Source of the DNA: Lachnospiraceae bacterium
Lineage (GTDB): Bacteria; Bacillota; Clostridia; Lachnospirales; Lachnospiraceae
Assembly (NCBI GenBank): GCA_016287675.1
Contig: JAEFAR010000001.1
Coordinates: 62,001-126,000 of the forward strand
Length of the DNA stretch: 64,000 bases
Direction: 5' to 3'
Made by a program: the position numbers and the translations under genes. Positions within the stretch are counted from its first letter, which is position 1, and each line of letters starts with the position of its first letter. Of the stretch, positions 53,210 through 62,630 are shown one piece after another. A model generated the notes under the pieces. That model made no database searches. It was given only the letters and a program-made list of their open reading frames with translations, and was not told the origin of the DNA.

Positions 53210-54892
53210 ATGAAAAAAGGTTTCAAAAGACTCCTTACCGTAGCTCTCACCGGAGCATTGGCAGTTTCTGTTCTTGCAGGCTGTGGCGGTAAGACCGGTA
53301 CCGGAAGCAAAGCATCCGGCGGATTCACGGAGAACATCTCCAAGACAGTAGCTGGTGTTGACGGCTGGTCAGCATTCAAGAATCAGGTAACTCTTAAGGT
53401 TCCTGTTTATCAGCGTGCCACACCCAACGGTGCACCCGATGCTGCAAACAACTACTGGACCAAGTGGGTACAGAAGGAATTCGGTGACAAGTACAACATC
53501 AAAGTTGAATACGTAGCTCTTGCACGTGGTCAGGAGAACGAGCTGTATGCTCTTAAGGCAGCTTCCAAGCAGCTTCCTGTTTGCTGCTTCGAGTACGACT
53601 ATCCCGATGTTACTCTTTATCAGAGTGAGGGATACTTCGCAGAGTATGACAAGGACTGGTTTGCTCACATTGCTCCCACCTACTGGAAGGCAATGACAGA
53701 CAACGGCCTTGACAAGTACACCGATATCAACGGAGAAACAGTTCTTCTCATCGGTACAAGACCTTACGGTAAGACCAATTACCAGTTCGTTACATTCTAT
53801 CGTGCAGACTGGGTAAAGGCAGCAGGTTACGATGAGTATCCCGAAGATCCCGATGAACTTCTCAAGATGTATGAGAAGATCAAGAAGCTCGGTCTCGGCG
53901 GAGAGCATCTTCTCGGCGGTACAAAGATCGAGGGTAACGGCGTTGACCAGAACTATCCTTACAGAAAGTATCCTCAGGACAAGGAACTCTGGGCTACAAC
54001 AGGCGATTACTCCATCCCCGCTCTTTCCACAGAAGCACAGAAGGCTTTCCTCAAGTGGCAGAACAAGCTCTACAATCTGGGCTACATTGATGATGAGTAC
54101 AATACAAGAACATCCGATTATGCTATCAGCGATTTCGTAAGCGGAAAGACACTTACCTACAGCTGCTACGCTACAAACAACGTAGATGTTCTTAACCAGT
54201 TCTATGCAGCAAATCCCAATGCATCTCTCGGTATTGCTGTAAACCACGGACCTAAGACATTTGCAAACGGCACATGCAACGCATTCCGTCCCAACGGTAT
54301 CTTCGGTGAATACATCGGCTTCTCATCTCAGGCAACTGAAGAGGAAAAGACAGCATTCGCTATGTACCTCGAGTGGATGAGCCAGCCCGATGTTCTCTTC
54401 ACATTACAGTGGGGCTTCGAAGGCATCAACTTCAATTACGACGCTAACGGAACACCCGTATCCGTTGCAGATCAGTCAGGTGTTGCTGAGCAGCAGAGCC
54501 ACAACAACAACGTTGATATGTGGTGCCTTGTTACAGCTACAAGATCACTCGGAAACGTTGATAAGGACATTCAGGCTATCACTCCTTTAGGATACAAGGA
54601 TTCCGATGCATTCAGCAAGCAGATCAAGGCTAACTACGAAGGACAGCTCGCTTGCTATGATGCAGGCCTTGCTTCTCCCGACTGCATGTTCCAGGTTTCC
54701 ATCGCATCTTCCGATGAATACAAGAACACACTTCTTTCCAAGTATGCAGAGCTTCGTGACAAGATCGTTATGGGCTCCGAAGCAGACTTCGAAAAGAACT
54801 ACAAGGCTGCAAGTGATGAGTACCTGAAGGCAGGTTATCAGGCTATCATCGACGAGAAAGCAAAAGCTTTCAAGGCAGGCAAGTACAACTAA
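53210..54892 (+). CDS. Solute-binding lipoprotein (YtcQ type)
   Basis: A 560-residue family 1 binding protein with signal peptide and lipobox VLAGC (about residue 24), followed by a Gly/Ser linker and a two-lobe domain rich in aromatic residues. Its length fits the YtcQ group that binds RG-I oligosaccharides. Codon use is strongly biased, as expected for an abundant lipoprotein. A GGAGGA ribosome site precedes the ATG. It is last in the operon and followed by a hairpin. The ligand is inferred from the neighbours. Confidence 0.88.
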   Translation: MKKGFKRLLTVALTGALAVSVLAGCGGKTGTGSKASGGFTENISKTVAGVDGWSAFKNQVTLKVPVYQRATPNGAPDAANNYWTKWVQKEFGDKYNIKVEYVALARGQENELYALKAASKQLPVCCFEYDYPDVTLYQSEGYFAEYDKDWFAHIAPTYWKAMTDNGLDKYTDINGETVLLIGTRPYGKTNYQFVTFYRADWVKAAGYDEYPEDPDELLKMYEKIKKLGLGGEHLLGGTKIEGNGVDQNYPYRKYPQDKELWATTGDYSIPALSTEAQKAFLKWQNKLYNLGYIDDEYNTRTSDYAISDFVSGKTLTYSCYATNNVDVLNQFYAANPNASLGIAVNHGPKTFANGTCNAFRPNGIFGEYIGFSSQATEEEKTAFAMYLEWMSQPDVLFTLQWGFEGINFNYDANGTPVSVADQSGVAEQQSHNNNVDMWCLVTATRSLGNVDKDIQAITPLGYKDSDAFSKQIKANYEGQLACYDAGLASPDCMFQVSIASSDEYKNTLLSKYAELRDKIVMGSEADFEKNYKAASDEYLKAGYQAIIDEKAKAFKAGKYN

Positions 54893-54916
54893 GCTTTATA
54901 TCCCTTAGGTTTTTTG

Positions 54917-54945
54917 CAGACCTCCCTATGCCATTGGGAGGTCTG
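54917..54945 (+). terminator. Terminator-like hairpin after the third importer operon
   Basis: CAGACCTCCC (54917-54926) pairs with GGGAGGTCTG (54936-54945) around a 9-base loop. Only a weak T-rich run follows, so partial read-through into the GH105 operon is likely. The rest of the spacer has a TGATATAAA extended -10 candidate at 55061-55069 for that operon. Confidence 0.7.
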
Positions 54946-55111
54946 TGTTGTAAATGGGAGAATTCTTCGGCATTCTCTCATTCAGAGCACAGGAAAATTT
55001 TAAGTAAAGCAGTAAGCTTAAGCGGAAGTAATGAGATGATTATTTTAATTATTATCCCGTTGATATAAAATATCATCAGCAAAAGCCCCAAGAGGCGGAA
55101 TGGAGAAGCAT

Positions 55112-56161
55112 ATGAAATTAGAAATGAATGAACAGGAAATCAGGGACGTCATTGACAGGATCGTTAAGCGTACCATGAAAATGGATCTTACATGGGACTG
55201 GCCCTGCGGCGTTGCCTACTACGGCATTGCGGATGCCTATGAAAAAACCGGAAACGAGGAGTACTTAAAACTCCTTAAAGACAGAATAGATGAACTCATC
55301 GACCTTGGCCTTCCCAAGGTGTGGACTGTAAATGCCTGCGCTATGGGACATTGCCTTGTGAGCCTTTACAAGGCCACCGGAGAGCAGAAGTACTGGGACA
55401 TCGTTATGAGTAAGATCGAGTACCTCAGAAAGGATGCCCTCAGATTCGGAGAAAACGTTTTGCAGCACACTGTTTCCGCTAACAATGATTTCCCGGAGCA
55501 GTGCTGGGCTGACACTCTTTTCATGGCAGCATTCCTGCTTCTTCGCGTGGGTGTTGAACTCAAGGACGAAGACATCATCAATGATGCATTGAATCAATGG
55601 TACTGGCACATCAAGTTCCTTCAGGATCCCGAAACCGGCCTTTACTATCACGGCTGGGACAATATAGCCGGCAATCATATGTCCGGATTCTACTGGGGAA
55701 GAGCCAATGCATGGGCTGCCTTCACCATGTCTCAGGTAGGAGAGATCCTTCCCAAGTGTTACCTTTACCCCAGGTATATGGATGTGGCAGGTTCTTTGAA
55801 CGAGCAGTTGGGATCCTTAAAGCTTCTTCAGACTGAGAACGGTCTTTGGAGAACGATACTGGACGATCCCGATTCCTACGAGGAGGTTTCCGCTTCCGCA
55901 GGCATAGGCGCAGCCTTCGTTTCCAGAGGAAATCCGCTCCACATTAAGTACATCAATAAGACCATCAAGGGTATGCTTGCTAACATCAGCCCCGACGGAA
56001 GAGTTCTGAACGTTTCCGGAGGAACTGCTGTAATGAATGACAGAGACGGCTACAGAAACATTTCCAAGGACTGGATCCAGGGCTGGGGACAGGGACTTGC
56101 ACTGGCCTTCTTTGACAGAGTACTTGTTTCTGCAACCATCGCAAAGGACGGAGCACTGTAA
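55112..56161 (+). CDS. Unsaturated rhamnogalacturonyl hydrolase (GH105, YteR/YesR type)
   Basis: A 349-residue cytoplasmic (alpha/alpha)6-barrel enzyme. It removes the 4,5-unsaturated galacturonate left at the non-reducing end by RG lyases, exposing rhamnose. The catalytic aspartate is Asp134 in WADTLFMA. The family blocks FYWGRANAWAAF, VSASAGIGAAF and GWGQGLALAFFDRV are intact. The start at 55112 has GGAG six bases upstream; an ATG at 55100 is a close alternative that adds four residues. It is the first gene of the GH105-CE12-GH112-rhaB-rhaA operon, and the next gene begins one base after its stop. Its substrate would come from the PL11 and PL26-like lyases in this window. Confidence 0.93.
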   Translation: MKLEMNEQEIRDVIDRIVKRTMKMDLTWDWPCGVAYYGIADAYEKTGNEEYLKLLKDRIDELIDLGLPKVWTVNACAMGHCLVSLYKATGEQKYWDIVMSKIEYLRKDALRFGENVLQHTVSANNDFPEQCWADTLFMAAFLLLRVGVELKDEDIINDALNQWYWHIKFLQDPETGLYYHGWDNIAGNHMSGFYWGRANAWAAFTMSQVGEILPKCYLYPRYMDVAGSLNEQLGSLKLLQTENGLWRTILDDPDSYEEVSASAGIGAAFVSRGNPLHIKYINKTIKGMLANISPDGRVLNVSGGTAVMNDRDGYRNISKDWIQGWGQGLALAFFDRVLVSATIAKDGAL

Positions 56162-56162
56162 G

Positions 56163-57872
56163 ATGTTATTTTCATTTGATGAAAAGGGAAAAGGGACTTT
56201 TGTAAAGCCCTGTGATCTTTACGATAAGAAAAAGGGCTACGGATTTATCACGGAAAAGAATCCGCCTGTGTCAGGCTTGGGAAATCATTTCGTTTTCCCG
56301 GCATATTATGGGGATGAGGATGCGGTTAAGCCTGAACAATGCGAAAAAGGGATTTTTGTTGACAACGAGTCGGCTCTTAAAAACCTGGAAGCCCCCAATG
56401 GCGGCTTGATCCCCCTTTGCTTTGCGGCTGATGTTCCTGAATACGGAAATTACAAGGTAAACCTTGAATTCAATGCTACGGGAGAGGCACTTGTTTTTGC
56501 AGGGAGCAGAAGACTCTTTTTCAGAGGCCGGATGACAGTGGGCACCACGGTTAAACTGAGTTTTGATCTTAATGTGAGCCGCATCATCCCCAGAGGAAGC
56601 ACGGAAGCAGCGGATAGAAGAACGGTTTATGTGACGGTCCTCGGTGAAAATGCGGTACTTTCCTTCGTGGAAATAGAAAAAAGCGATGCAAAGACGGTTT
56701 TTATCTGCGGCGATTCAACAGTTACCGATCAGCCCGCAGATTATCCCTACTATCCCGGAAGCAGCTACTCCGGCTGGGGACAGATGCTGTCGGATCATTT
56801 AAAAGGCGTGGCTGTTTCAAACCATGCTCACTCGGGACTTACCACCGAATCCTTCAGGAATGAGGGACATTACGCTATAGTGCGGGAGATGCTTTCGGCA
56901 GGGGATTATGTAATGTTTCAGTTCGCTCACAACGATCAGAAACTTCCACATCTCAAAGCAAAAGAAGGCTACAGGAACAATCTTTTAAGATACATTGAGG
57001 AGACACGGGAAGCAGGAGCCTTTCCCATCATCGTGACTCCTCTTGCAAGAAACACATGGAAACCGGATAACGGCGGCTACAACGATCTTTTGAAGGAATA
57101 TGCCGATGAGTGTATTCTGATCGGAAGGGAGTTTGACGTTCCCGTTGTCGATCTTCATGATTTCAGTATGCAGGAAATACTTAAGGACGGACTGGAATCT
57201 TCAAAGAGATTCTATTTCCCCAAGGACTACACTCATACAAATGATTACGGTGCTTACAAAATGGCCCGTTTCATTTCAAAGGAACTGGAGAAGCTCACGG
57301 GAGATTATGCACCCATTGCAGAAGCTGCTCACTACGACGAGACAGACTGGGATGTGAATGAGATCCCGAAGGTTCCCGAAATATCGGAAAAATTCAAGAA
57401 AACTCAAAATGGTACTTCGACTTCGGATAAGGCATCGGAAATCGAGAGACCCGGGGACGATCTTCTCAGAGCAGAAGCCCTTGACATGGTGATAAAGGCC
57501 GCCAAGTTCTTTCCCACCAATGTCTTTAATGATATCTATGATGACATCGTGGGACATGAATGGTACGCGGGAACTGTGCAGTGTGCATTCCAGAACGGCA
57601 TCATCCCGAAAGAGATGATCGCAGATAAGAAGTTTCGTCCCGAGGAACCGGTGACTCTTGAAGATTTCATATGCTTTACGGTGGCAGCCTGCGGCAGCAG
57701 AAAGAAACTGCCCGAGGGAAAGGCGACAGCCTATGACGGAGTCTGCAAAGAATATGCCCGGGAGAGCATGAGGATCGCTGTGGCTTTGGGGCTGATCGGT
57801 GAAAACAGGGATCCGAAAGAGAAGATGAAGAGAAAAGAAGGGGCTGCCATCTGCGCAGGCCTGGGACTATAG
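56163..57872 (+). CDS. CE12 rhamnogalacturonan acetylesterase with SLH-like C-terminal module
   Basis: A 569-residue protein with an N-terminal beta-sandwich (about 1-172), a CE12 SGNH esterase (about 177-380; Ser185 in CGDSTVTDQ, FQFAHNDQK, and the Asp/His block KDYTHTNDYGAYKMA) and a linker. A C-terminal region (about 428-569) reads like S-layer-homology repeats, with LLRAEALDMVIKAA, then GHEWYAGTVQCAFQNGII and FRPEEPVTLEDF. There is no signal peptide, so a cell-wall role for the SLH-like module is unlikely. The esterase would deacetylate RG-I galacturonate inside the cell so that GH105 and the lyases can act. The gene starts one base after the GH105 stop. Confidence 0.88.
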   Translation: MLFSFDEKGKGTFVKPCDLYDKKKGYGFITEKNPPVSGLGNHFVFPAYYGDEDAVKPEQCEKGIFVDNESALKNLEAPNGGLIPLCFAADVPEYGNYKVNLEFNATGEALVFAGSRRLFFRGRMTVGTTVKLSFDLNVSRIIPRGSTEAADRRTVYVTVLGENAVLSFVEIEKSDAKTVFICGDSTVTDQPADYPYYPGSSYSGWGQMLSDHLKGVAVSNHAHSGLTTESFRNEGHYAIVREMLSAGDYVMFQFAHNDQKLPHLKAKEGYRNNLLRYIEETREAGAFPIIVTPLARNTWKPDNGGYNDLLKEYADECILIGREFDVPVVDLHDFSMQEILKDGLESSKRFYFPKDYTHTNDYGAYKMARFISKELEKLTGDYAPIAEAAHYDETDWDVNEIPKVPEISEKFKKTQNGTSTSDKASEIERPGDDLLRAEALDMVIKAAKFFPTNVFNDIYDDIVGHEWYAGTVQCAFQNGIIPKEMIADKKFRPEEPVTLEDFICFTVAACGSRKKLPEGKATAYDGVCKEYARESMRIAVALGLIGENRDPKEKMKRKEGAAICAGLGL

Positions 57873-57893
57873 ACTGGGAGAGGATAGAGGAAA

Positions 57894-60044
57894 ATGAAAA
57901 ACGGAAGTTTTACGCTGCCCGGAGAGGCAGGATTTGAAAAATTAACGCTGGAGCTGGCAAAAAGATGGGGCGCTGATGTGATCAGAGACAGTGACGGAAC
58001 AAAGCTTTCCGATGAGATCACAAACGCGGGCTACGGGATCTACTCCACCATCTGCATCATCAGAGAGCACAACGAATGGGCTAAGAAGAACACTGACAAA
58101 CTGCAGCAGACTTTTTTGTGCACGGAACCTGTGATCGCTGCAGACAGCACCCTTGAGATCAGTCTCATGAAGGATTTCTTTGCCGAGCAGTTTAAGATCA
58201 ACGATTCCGAGAGAGCCATGAAATACTGGCAGGTTTTTGACCGCACGGAAGACAGGGAGATCGGAAAAGACTCATGGAGCTACGATGCTTCAAAGGGAAC
58301 AGTAACTCTTAAGGGCATCGCACCCTGGCATGAGTACACGGTCAGCTTCCTGGCCTACAGGATCTGGGAAGAGATCTCCATGTACAACCACACAACCAAC
58401 AACTGGACCAAAGAGCATCTCATGCAGATCGATCCCATCTGGCCCGAAACAAGGGAGTACTTAAGAAACTGGATGGACACATGGTGCAAAGAGCATCCCA
58501 CAACCACGGTTGTACGCTTTACATCCATGTTTTACAATTTTGTATGGATCTGGGGCAGCAGCGAGAGGAACAGACATCTTTTCTCCGACTGGGCTTCCTA
58601 CGATTTCACGGTGAGCGACCTTGCGCTGGATCTTTTTAAGGAACAGTTCGGCTACTCAATGACTGCTGAGGACTTCATCAACAAGGGCAAACTCCATGTG
58701 ACCCACACACCCGGAAATAAGAGAAAAGCCGACTGGATGAAGTTTGTAAACAACAACGTTATCGACTTTGGACGTGAGCTTGTGGATCTGGTCCACAGCT
58801 ACGGCAAGAAAGCATATATGTTCTACGACGACAGCTGGGTAGGAACGGAGCCTTACAGCGATCGTTTCACGGAATTCGGCTTTGACGGCATCATCAAGTG
58901 CATCTTCTCCGGCTTCGAGATCCGTCTTTGCGCAGGAGTAAAGGCAGAGACCCACGAGATCCGTCTTCATCCCTACCTTTTCCCTGTGGGACTTGGCGGA
59001 CTTCCCACCTTCGCTCCCGGCGGAGACCCTGCGAGGGATGCGAGAAAGTACTGGATCAGCGCAAGACGTGCGCTTCTCCGTGCCAAGATCGATCGCCTCG
59101 GACTCGGCGGATACCTCCATCTGGTTCAGGATTATCCCGACTTTGTTCAGTGCATAGAGGACATCGCAGATGAATTCAGGACCATTAAGGAACTCCATGA
59201 GGCGGGAGCACCCTATGTGATCAAAACAAAGGTTGCTGTTCTTCATTACTGGGGCAGCCTTCGTTCCTGGACTTTGTCCGGCCATTTCCATGAGACCTAC
59301 ATGAATGACCTGATCCATGTGAACGAGGCACTTTCCGGACTTCCCGTAGATGTTTCCTTTATCAGCTTTGAAGACGTGAAAAAGGGATGCCTTAAGGATT
59401 ACGATGTTGTGATCAATGCAGGCGCCATGAACAGTGCATGGAGCGGCGGAAGCGCCTGGAACGATACGGATCTTGTGAGCAGGATCACGGAATGGGTTTA
59501 CAACGGCGGAACCTTCATCGGAGTAAACGAGCCTTCAGCCACCCCTGAGGGACAGCATGTGTTCAAAACAGCTGGACTTCTCGGTGTTGATGAAGACACT
59601 ATCGATGAAATCTGTCACGGAAAATGGAAATTTGACATTGACAAAAAGGGCGCGGAAAAGTATATTCCCAATGGTGCCTTTATTAAACTGCGTTCAAAAG
59701 CTCATCTTACTGACGGTGATGCATCTGTGTTTGCGGAAGAGGACGGACATCCCGTTTTCACTGAGCACAGGTTTGGAAAGGGAAGGGCTTTCTGGCTTTC
59801 TTCCTTCGAAACAACACCGGAAAACAACCGTATGCTTTTGAACATCCTGGCAGATTGCCAAAAGGACGGCTCCGACAGGTACATCACAGACAATCTTAAC
59901 ACCGAATGCGCTTTCTATCCTGCAGGAAATGTTCTTGTTGTGATCAACAATACGGAAGAGGAGCAGACAACTGCCGTTAAAACGGACTTCGGAATCAGGA
60001 GCTTTGAATTAAAGCCCTGCGAAACGAGGATCGTAAAGCTGTAG
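57894..60044 (+). CDS. GH112 phosphorylase, probably D-galactosyl-beta-1,4-L-rhamnose phosphorylase
   Basis: A 716-residue cytoplasmic enzyme of family GH112, full length and collinear with lacto-N-biose / galactosyl-rhamnose phosphorylases. The catalytic aspartate falls at residue 313 in FYDDSWVG, the same number as in the bifidobacterial enzyme. Other blocks are TSMFYNFVWIWG and HLVQDYPDF. GH112 members release galactose-1-phosphate from a beta-galactoside. Here the gene lies directly before rhaB and rhaA, and the substrate is expected to be galactosyl-rhamnose from RG-I side chains. That choice within the family rests on context, since specificity residues cannot be read with certainty. 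Confidence 0.88.
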   Translation: MKNGSFTLPGEAGFEKLTLELAKRWGADVIRDSDGTKLSDEITNAGYGIYSTICIIREHNEWAKKNTDKLQQTFLCTEPVIAADSTLEISLMKDFFAEQFKINDSERAMKYWQVFDRTEDREIGKDSWSYDASKGTVTLKGIAPWHEYTVSFLAYRIWEEISMYNHTTNNWTKEHLMQIDPIWPETREYLRNWMDTWCKEHPTTTVVRFTSMFYNFVWIWGSSERNRHLFSDWASYDFTVSDLALDLFKEQFGYSMTAEDFINKGKLHVTHTPGNKRKADWMKFVNNNVIDFGRELVDLVHSYGKKAYMFYDDSWVGTEPYSDRFTEFGFDGIIKCIFSGFEIRLCAGVKAETHEIRLHPYLFPVGLGGLPTFAPGGDPARDARKYWISARRALLRAKIDRLGLGGYLHLVQDYPDFVQCIEDIADEFRTIKELHEAGAPYVIKTKVAVLHYWGSLRSWTLSGHFHETYMNDLIHVNEALSGLPVDVSFISFEDVKKGCLKDYDVVINAGAMNSAWSGGSAWNDTDLVSRITEWVYNGGTFIGVNEPSATPEGQHVFKTAGLLGVDEDTIDEICHGKWKFDIDKKGAEKYIPNGAFIKLRSKAHLTDGDASVFAEEDGHPVFTEHRFGKGRAFWLSSFETTPENNRMLLNILADCQKDGSDRYITDNLNTECAFYPAGNVLVVINNTEEEQTTAVKTDFGIRSFELKPCETRIVKL

Positions 60045-60066
60045 ATAAGGAAGAGAGGGAGAAGAA

Positions 60067-61395
60067 ATGACACATCTTGCCATTGACATTGGCGCATCCT
60101 CCGGCAGGCATATAGTTGCCCGACGTGAAAACGGTGAAATCGTCATGAAGGAGGTTTACCGTTTCAAGAACGGTCCGGTAAAAAAGGAGGGCCGTTTGAC
60201 CTGGGATCTTGAGAGCCTTTGCAGTGAAGTGGTGAACGGACTTGCAGAAGCGAAGAAAGCCGGGTTTGAACCTGACTCCGTGGGAATCGATACATGGGGC
60301 GTGGATTACGTTTTACTTGATGAGAAGGATGAGCCCATTCTTCCGGTTTTCTGTTACAGAGACGAAAGAGGTGCGGAAGCTGCAGAAAAAGTGCATGGTA
60401 TCGTGCCCTTTAAGGAACTGTACAGCCGCACCGGGATACAGTTCCAGCCCTTTAACACCGTTTATCAGATGTTCTGGGACAAAGAGTCGGGGAGACTGGA
60501 TAAGGCAAAGGACTTCCTTCTTTTACCCGAGTACCTCGGATTTTACCTTACAGGGGTAAAGGCTCACGAGTACACCAATTGCAGTACAACAGGACTGGTA
60601 AATGCGGAAACCGGAAAGTGGGATGAAGAGATCTTGAAGCGATTAAATCTTCCTTTAACTTTCTTTGAAAAGCAGCCTGTGACTGCTCCCATACGTCTTG
60701 GAAAACTGAAAGCAGATGTGGCAAAAAAAGTCGGATTTAATTGCGACTTGATACTTCCCGCCACTCATGATACAGGATCTGCCGTTGCATCCCTGAGAGA
60801 AACAAAGGCTGAAAATGCCATCTTCATTTCCAGCGGAACATGGAGCCTCATGGGAGTGGAACTTAACAGACCCGTTACCGGCGAAAAAGCTCTGGCAGCC
60901 AATTTCTCAAATGAGGGCGGTATCGGAACCATCCGCTTCCTCAAAAACATTATGGGACTCTGGCTTGTACAGTGCCTCAAGAAAGAATTAAATGACGATT
61001 TTACTTTTGCGGAGCTGGCGAAAATGGCTTCGGAAGAGAATAAATTTGATTACAGGTTAGACGTAAATGCCGAGAAATACATGGCACCTGAGTCTATGAC
61101 AGAAACCATCAAAGCGGAATGCAGAGAGAAGAACTGGCCCGTTCCCGAAACACCCGGAGAGCTGGCAAATGCCATCTATGTGAGCCTTGCCCATTGCTAT
61201 GACGAAGCTGCGAAGGAACTTGAAAACATCACCGGAGAGCATTTTGCAAACATCTGCATTATCGGCGGCGGTTCAAATAATAAATATCTGAACGAACTTA
61301 CAGAGAAGATCACAGGGAAAAAGGTGGTTTTGGGAAGCCCCGAAGCTACGGCCCTGGGAAATATATTAATTCAGGAGGAATGCTATGTACAGTGA
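60067..61395 (+). CDS. rhaB: Rhamnulokinase
   Basis: A 442-residue FGGY-family sugar kinase, slightly shorter than enterobacterial RhaB. The phosphate-1 loop DIGASSGRHI is at residues 7-16, and GIDTWGVDYVLLDE, PATHDTGSAVAS, SSGTWSLMGVE and CIIGGGSNNKYLNEL follow. It phosphorylates L-rhamnulose at O-1. GGAGA-type bases precede the ATG. The gene overlaps rhaA by 11 bases, so the two are translationally coupled. It follows GH112, whose rhamnose product feeds this branch. Confidence 0.95.
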   Translation: MTHLAIDIGASSGRHIVARRENGEIVMKEVYRFKNGPVKKEGRLTWDLESLCSEVVNGLAEAKKAGFEPDSVGIDTWGVDYVLLDEKDEPILPVFCYRDERGAEAAEKVHGIVPFKELYSRTGIQFQPFNTVYQMFWDKESGRLDKAKDFLLLPEYLGFYLTGVKAHEYTNCSTTGLVNAETGKWDEEILKRLNLPLTFFEKQPVTAPIRLGKLKADVAKKVGFNCDLILPATHDTGSAVASLRETKAENAIFISSGTWSLMGVELNRPVTGEKALAANFSNEGGIGTIRFLKNIMGLWLVQCLKKELNDDFTFAELAKMASEENKFDYRLDVNAEKYMAPESMTETIKAECREKNWPVPETPGELANAIYVSLAHCYDEAAKELENITGEHFANICIIGGGSNNKYLNELTEKITGKKVVLGSPEATALGNILIQEECYVQ

Positions 61396-62617
61396 AGCAA
61401 AGGATCTATATGCTAAGCTTGGCGTCGACACAGAGAAGGCGCTTGAAACATTAAAGAACATCACGATTTCCGTTCATTGCTGGCAGGGTGATGATGTTGT
61501 GGGTTTTGACTCCAAGGAATCTCTTTCCGGAGGTATCCAGACAACAGGTAATTATCCCGGCAAAGCAAGGACTCCCGAAGAGCTTATGGCTGATTTTGAC
61601 AAGGTTCTGGAACTTACACCCGGTAAGAAGAAACTGAATCTTCATGCCTGCTACGCCATCTTCGGAAACGGTGAACATGCAGACCGTGATTCCATTGAGC
61701 CCAAGCATTTTGAAGCATGGGTAAAGTACGCAAAGGAAAGAAAGATCGGCATCGATTTTAACCCTACTTTCTTCTCACATCCCATGGTCAAGGACGGTCT
61801 CACCCTCACTTCCCCCGATGACAGCGTAAGAAAGTTCTGGATCAGACACGGACAGCAGTGCCTTAAGATCTCGGAGTACTTCGCAAACGAGACCGGTATC
61901 CCCTGCGTTATGAACATCTGGATCCCCGACGGTTTCAAGGATTATCCCGCCGATCGTCTCGGCCCCCGCAAGCGTTACATGGAATCTCTTGATGAGATCC
62001 TGTCGATCCCCTTCGACAGAAGCAAGGTTTTCGTAACTCTTGAATCAAAAGTTTTCGGTATCGGACTTGAAGCATACACTGCCGGATCTGCGGAATTCTG
62101 CATGAATTACGTAAATTCCAGACATATAACTCCTCTCATGGATAATGGACATTATCATCCTACAGAGATGGTTTCAGACAAGATTTCTTCCATGCTCCTG
62201 TTCAATGACAGAATTGCTCTCCATGTAACGAGACCCATGAGATGGGATTCGGACCATGTAGTTCTTTTTGACGATGAGACAAAGGAGATCATGAAGGAGA
62301 TCGTTCGCGCAAAGGCTACGGACAGAGTCTTCATCGCAACGGATTACTTCGATGCTTCCATCAACCGCATCAGTGCATGGGTTACCGGACTTCGCTCCGT
62401 ACAGAAGGCACTTCTCTATGCACTTCTTGAGCCCGCCTGCCTTAAGGAACTGCAGGATAAGGCGGATTTCACCCAGCTCATGGTGCGTCAGGAAGAACTT
62501 AAGACCATGCCTTTCGGAACAGTCTGGGAAGAGTACTTAAAGCGTGAGAACGTGACTTCGGATTACTACAGTGTGATCAGGAAGTACGAGGATGAGGTTC
62601 TCACAAAGAGAAATTAA
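61385..62617 (+). CDS. rhaA: L-rhamnose isomerase
   Basis: A 410-residue metal-dependent isomerase converting L-rhamnose to L-rhamnulose. The signature regions are complete: SVHCWQGDDVVGFD, LHACYAIF, the metal-site block VTLESKVFGIG, DNGHYHPTE and the MRWDSDHVV segment. The start codon lies inside rhaB after an AGGAGG site, giving the 11-base overlap. It is the last gene of the GH105-to-rhaA operon and is closed by a terminator. The next pathway enzyme, rhamnulose-1-phosphate aldolase, is not encoded in this window. Confidence 0.96.
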   Translation: MYSEAKDLYAKLGVDTEKALETLKNITISVHCWQGDDVVGFDSKESLSGGIQTTGNYPGKARTPEELMADFDKVLELTPGKKKLNLHACYAIFGNGEHADRDSIEPKHFEAWVKYAKERKIGIDFNPTFFSHPMVKDGLTLTSPDDSVRKFWIRHGQQCLKISEYFANETGIPCVMNIWIPDGFKDYPADRLGPRKRYMESLDEILSIPFDRSKVFVTLESKVFGIGLEAYTAGSAEFCMNYVNSRHITPLMDNGHYHPTEMVSDKISSMLLFNDRIALHVTRPMRWDSDHVVLFDDETKEIMKEIVRAKATDRVFIATDYFDASINRISAWVTGLRSVQKALLYALLEPACLKELQDKADFTQLMVRQEELKTMPFGTVWEEYLKRENVTSDYYSVIRKYEDEVLTKRN

Positions 62618-62630
62618 AAATGTTTTTTGG

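Noticed and set aside
53369-54247. Open frame of 292 codons on the minus strand
   Set aside because: Antisense to the YtcQ-type lipoprotein gene. Its Cys/Val/Ile-rich product reflects the biased codon use of that gene.
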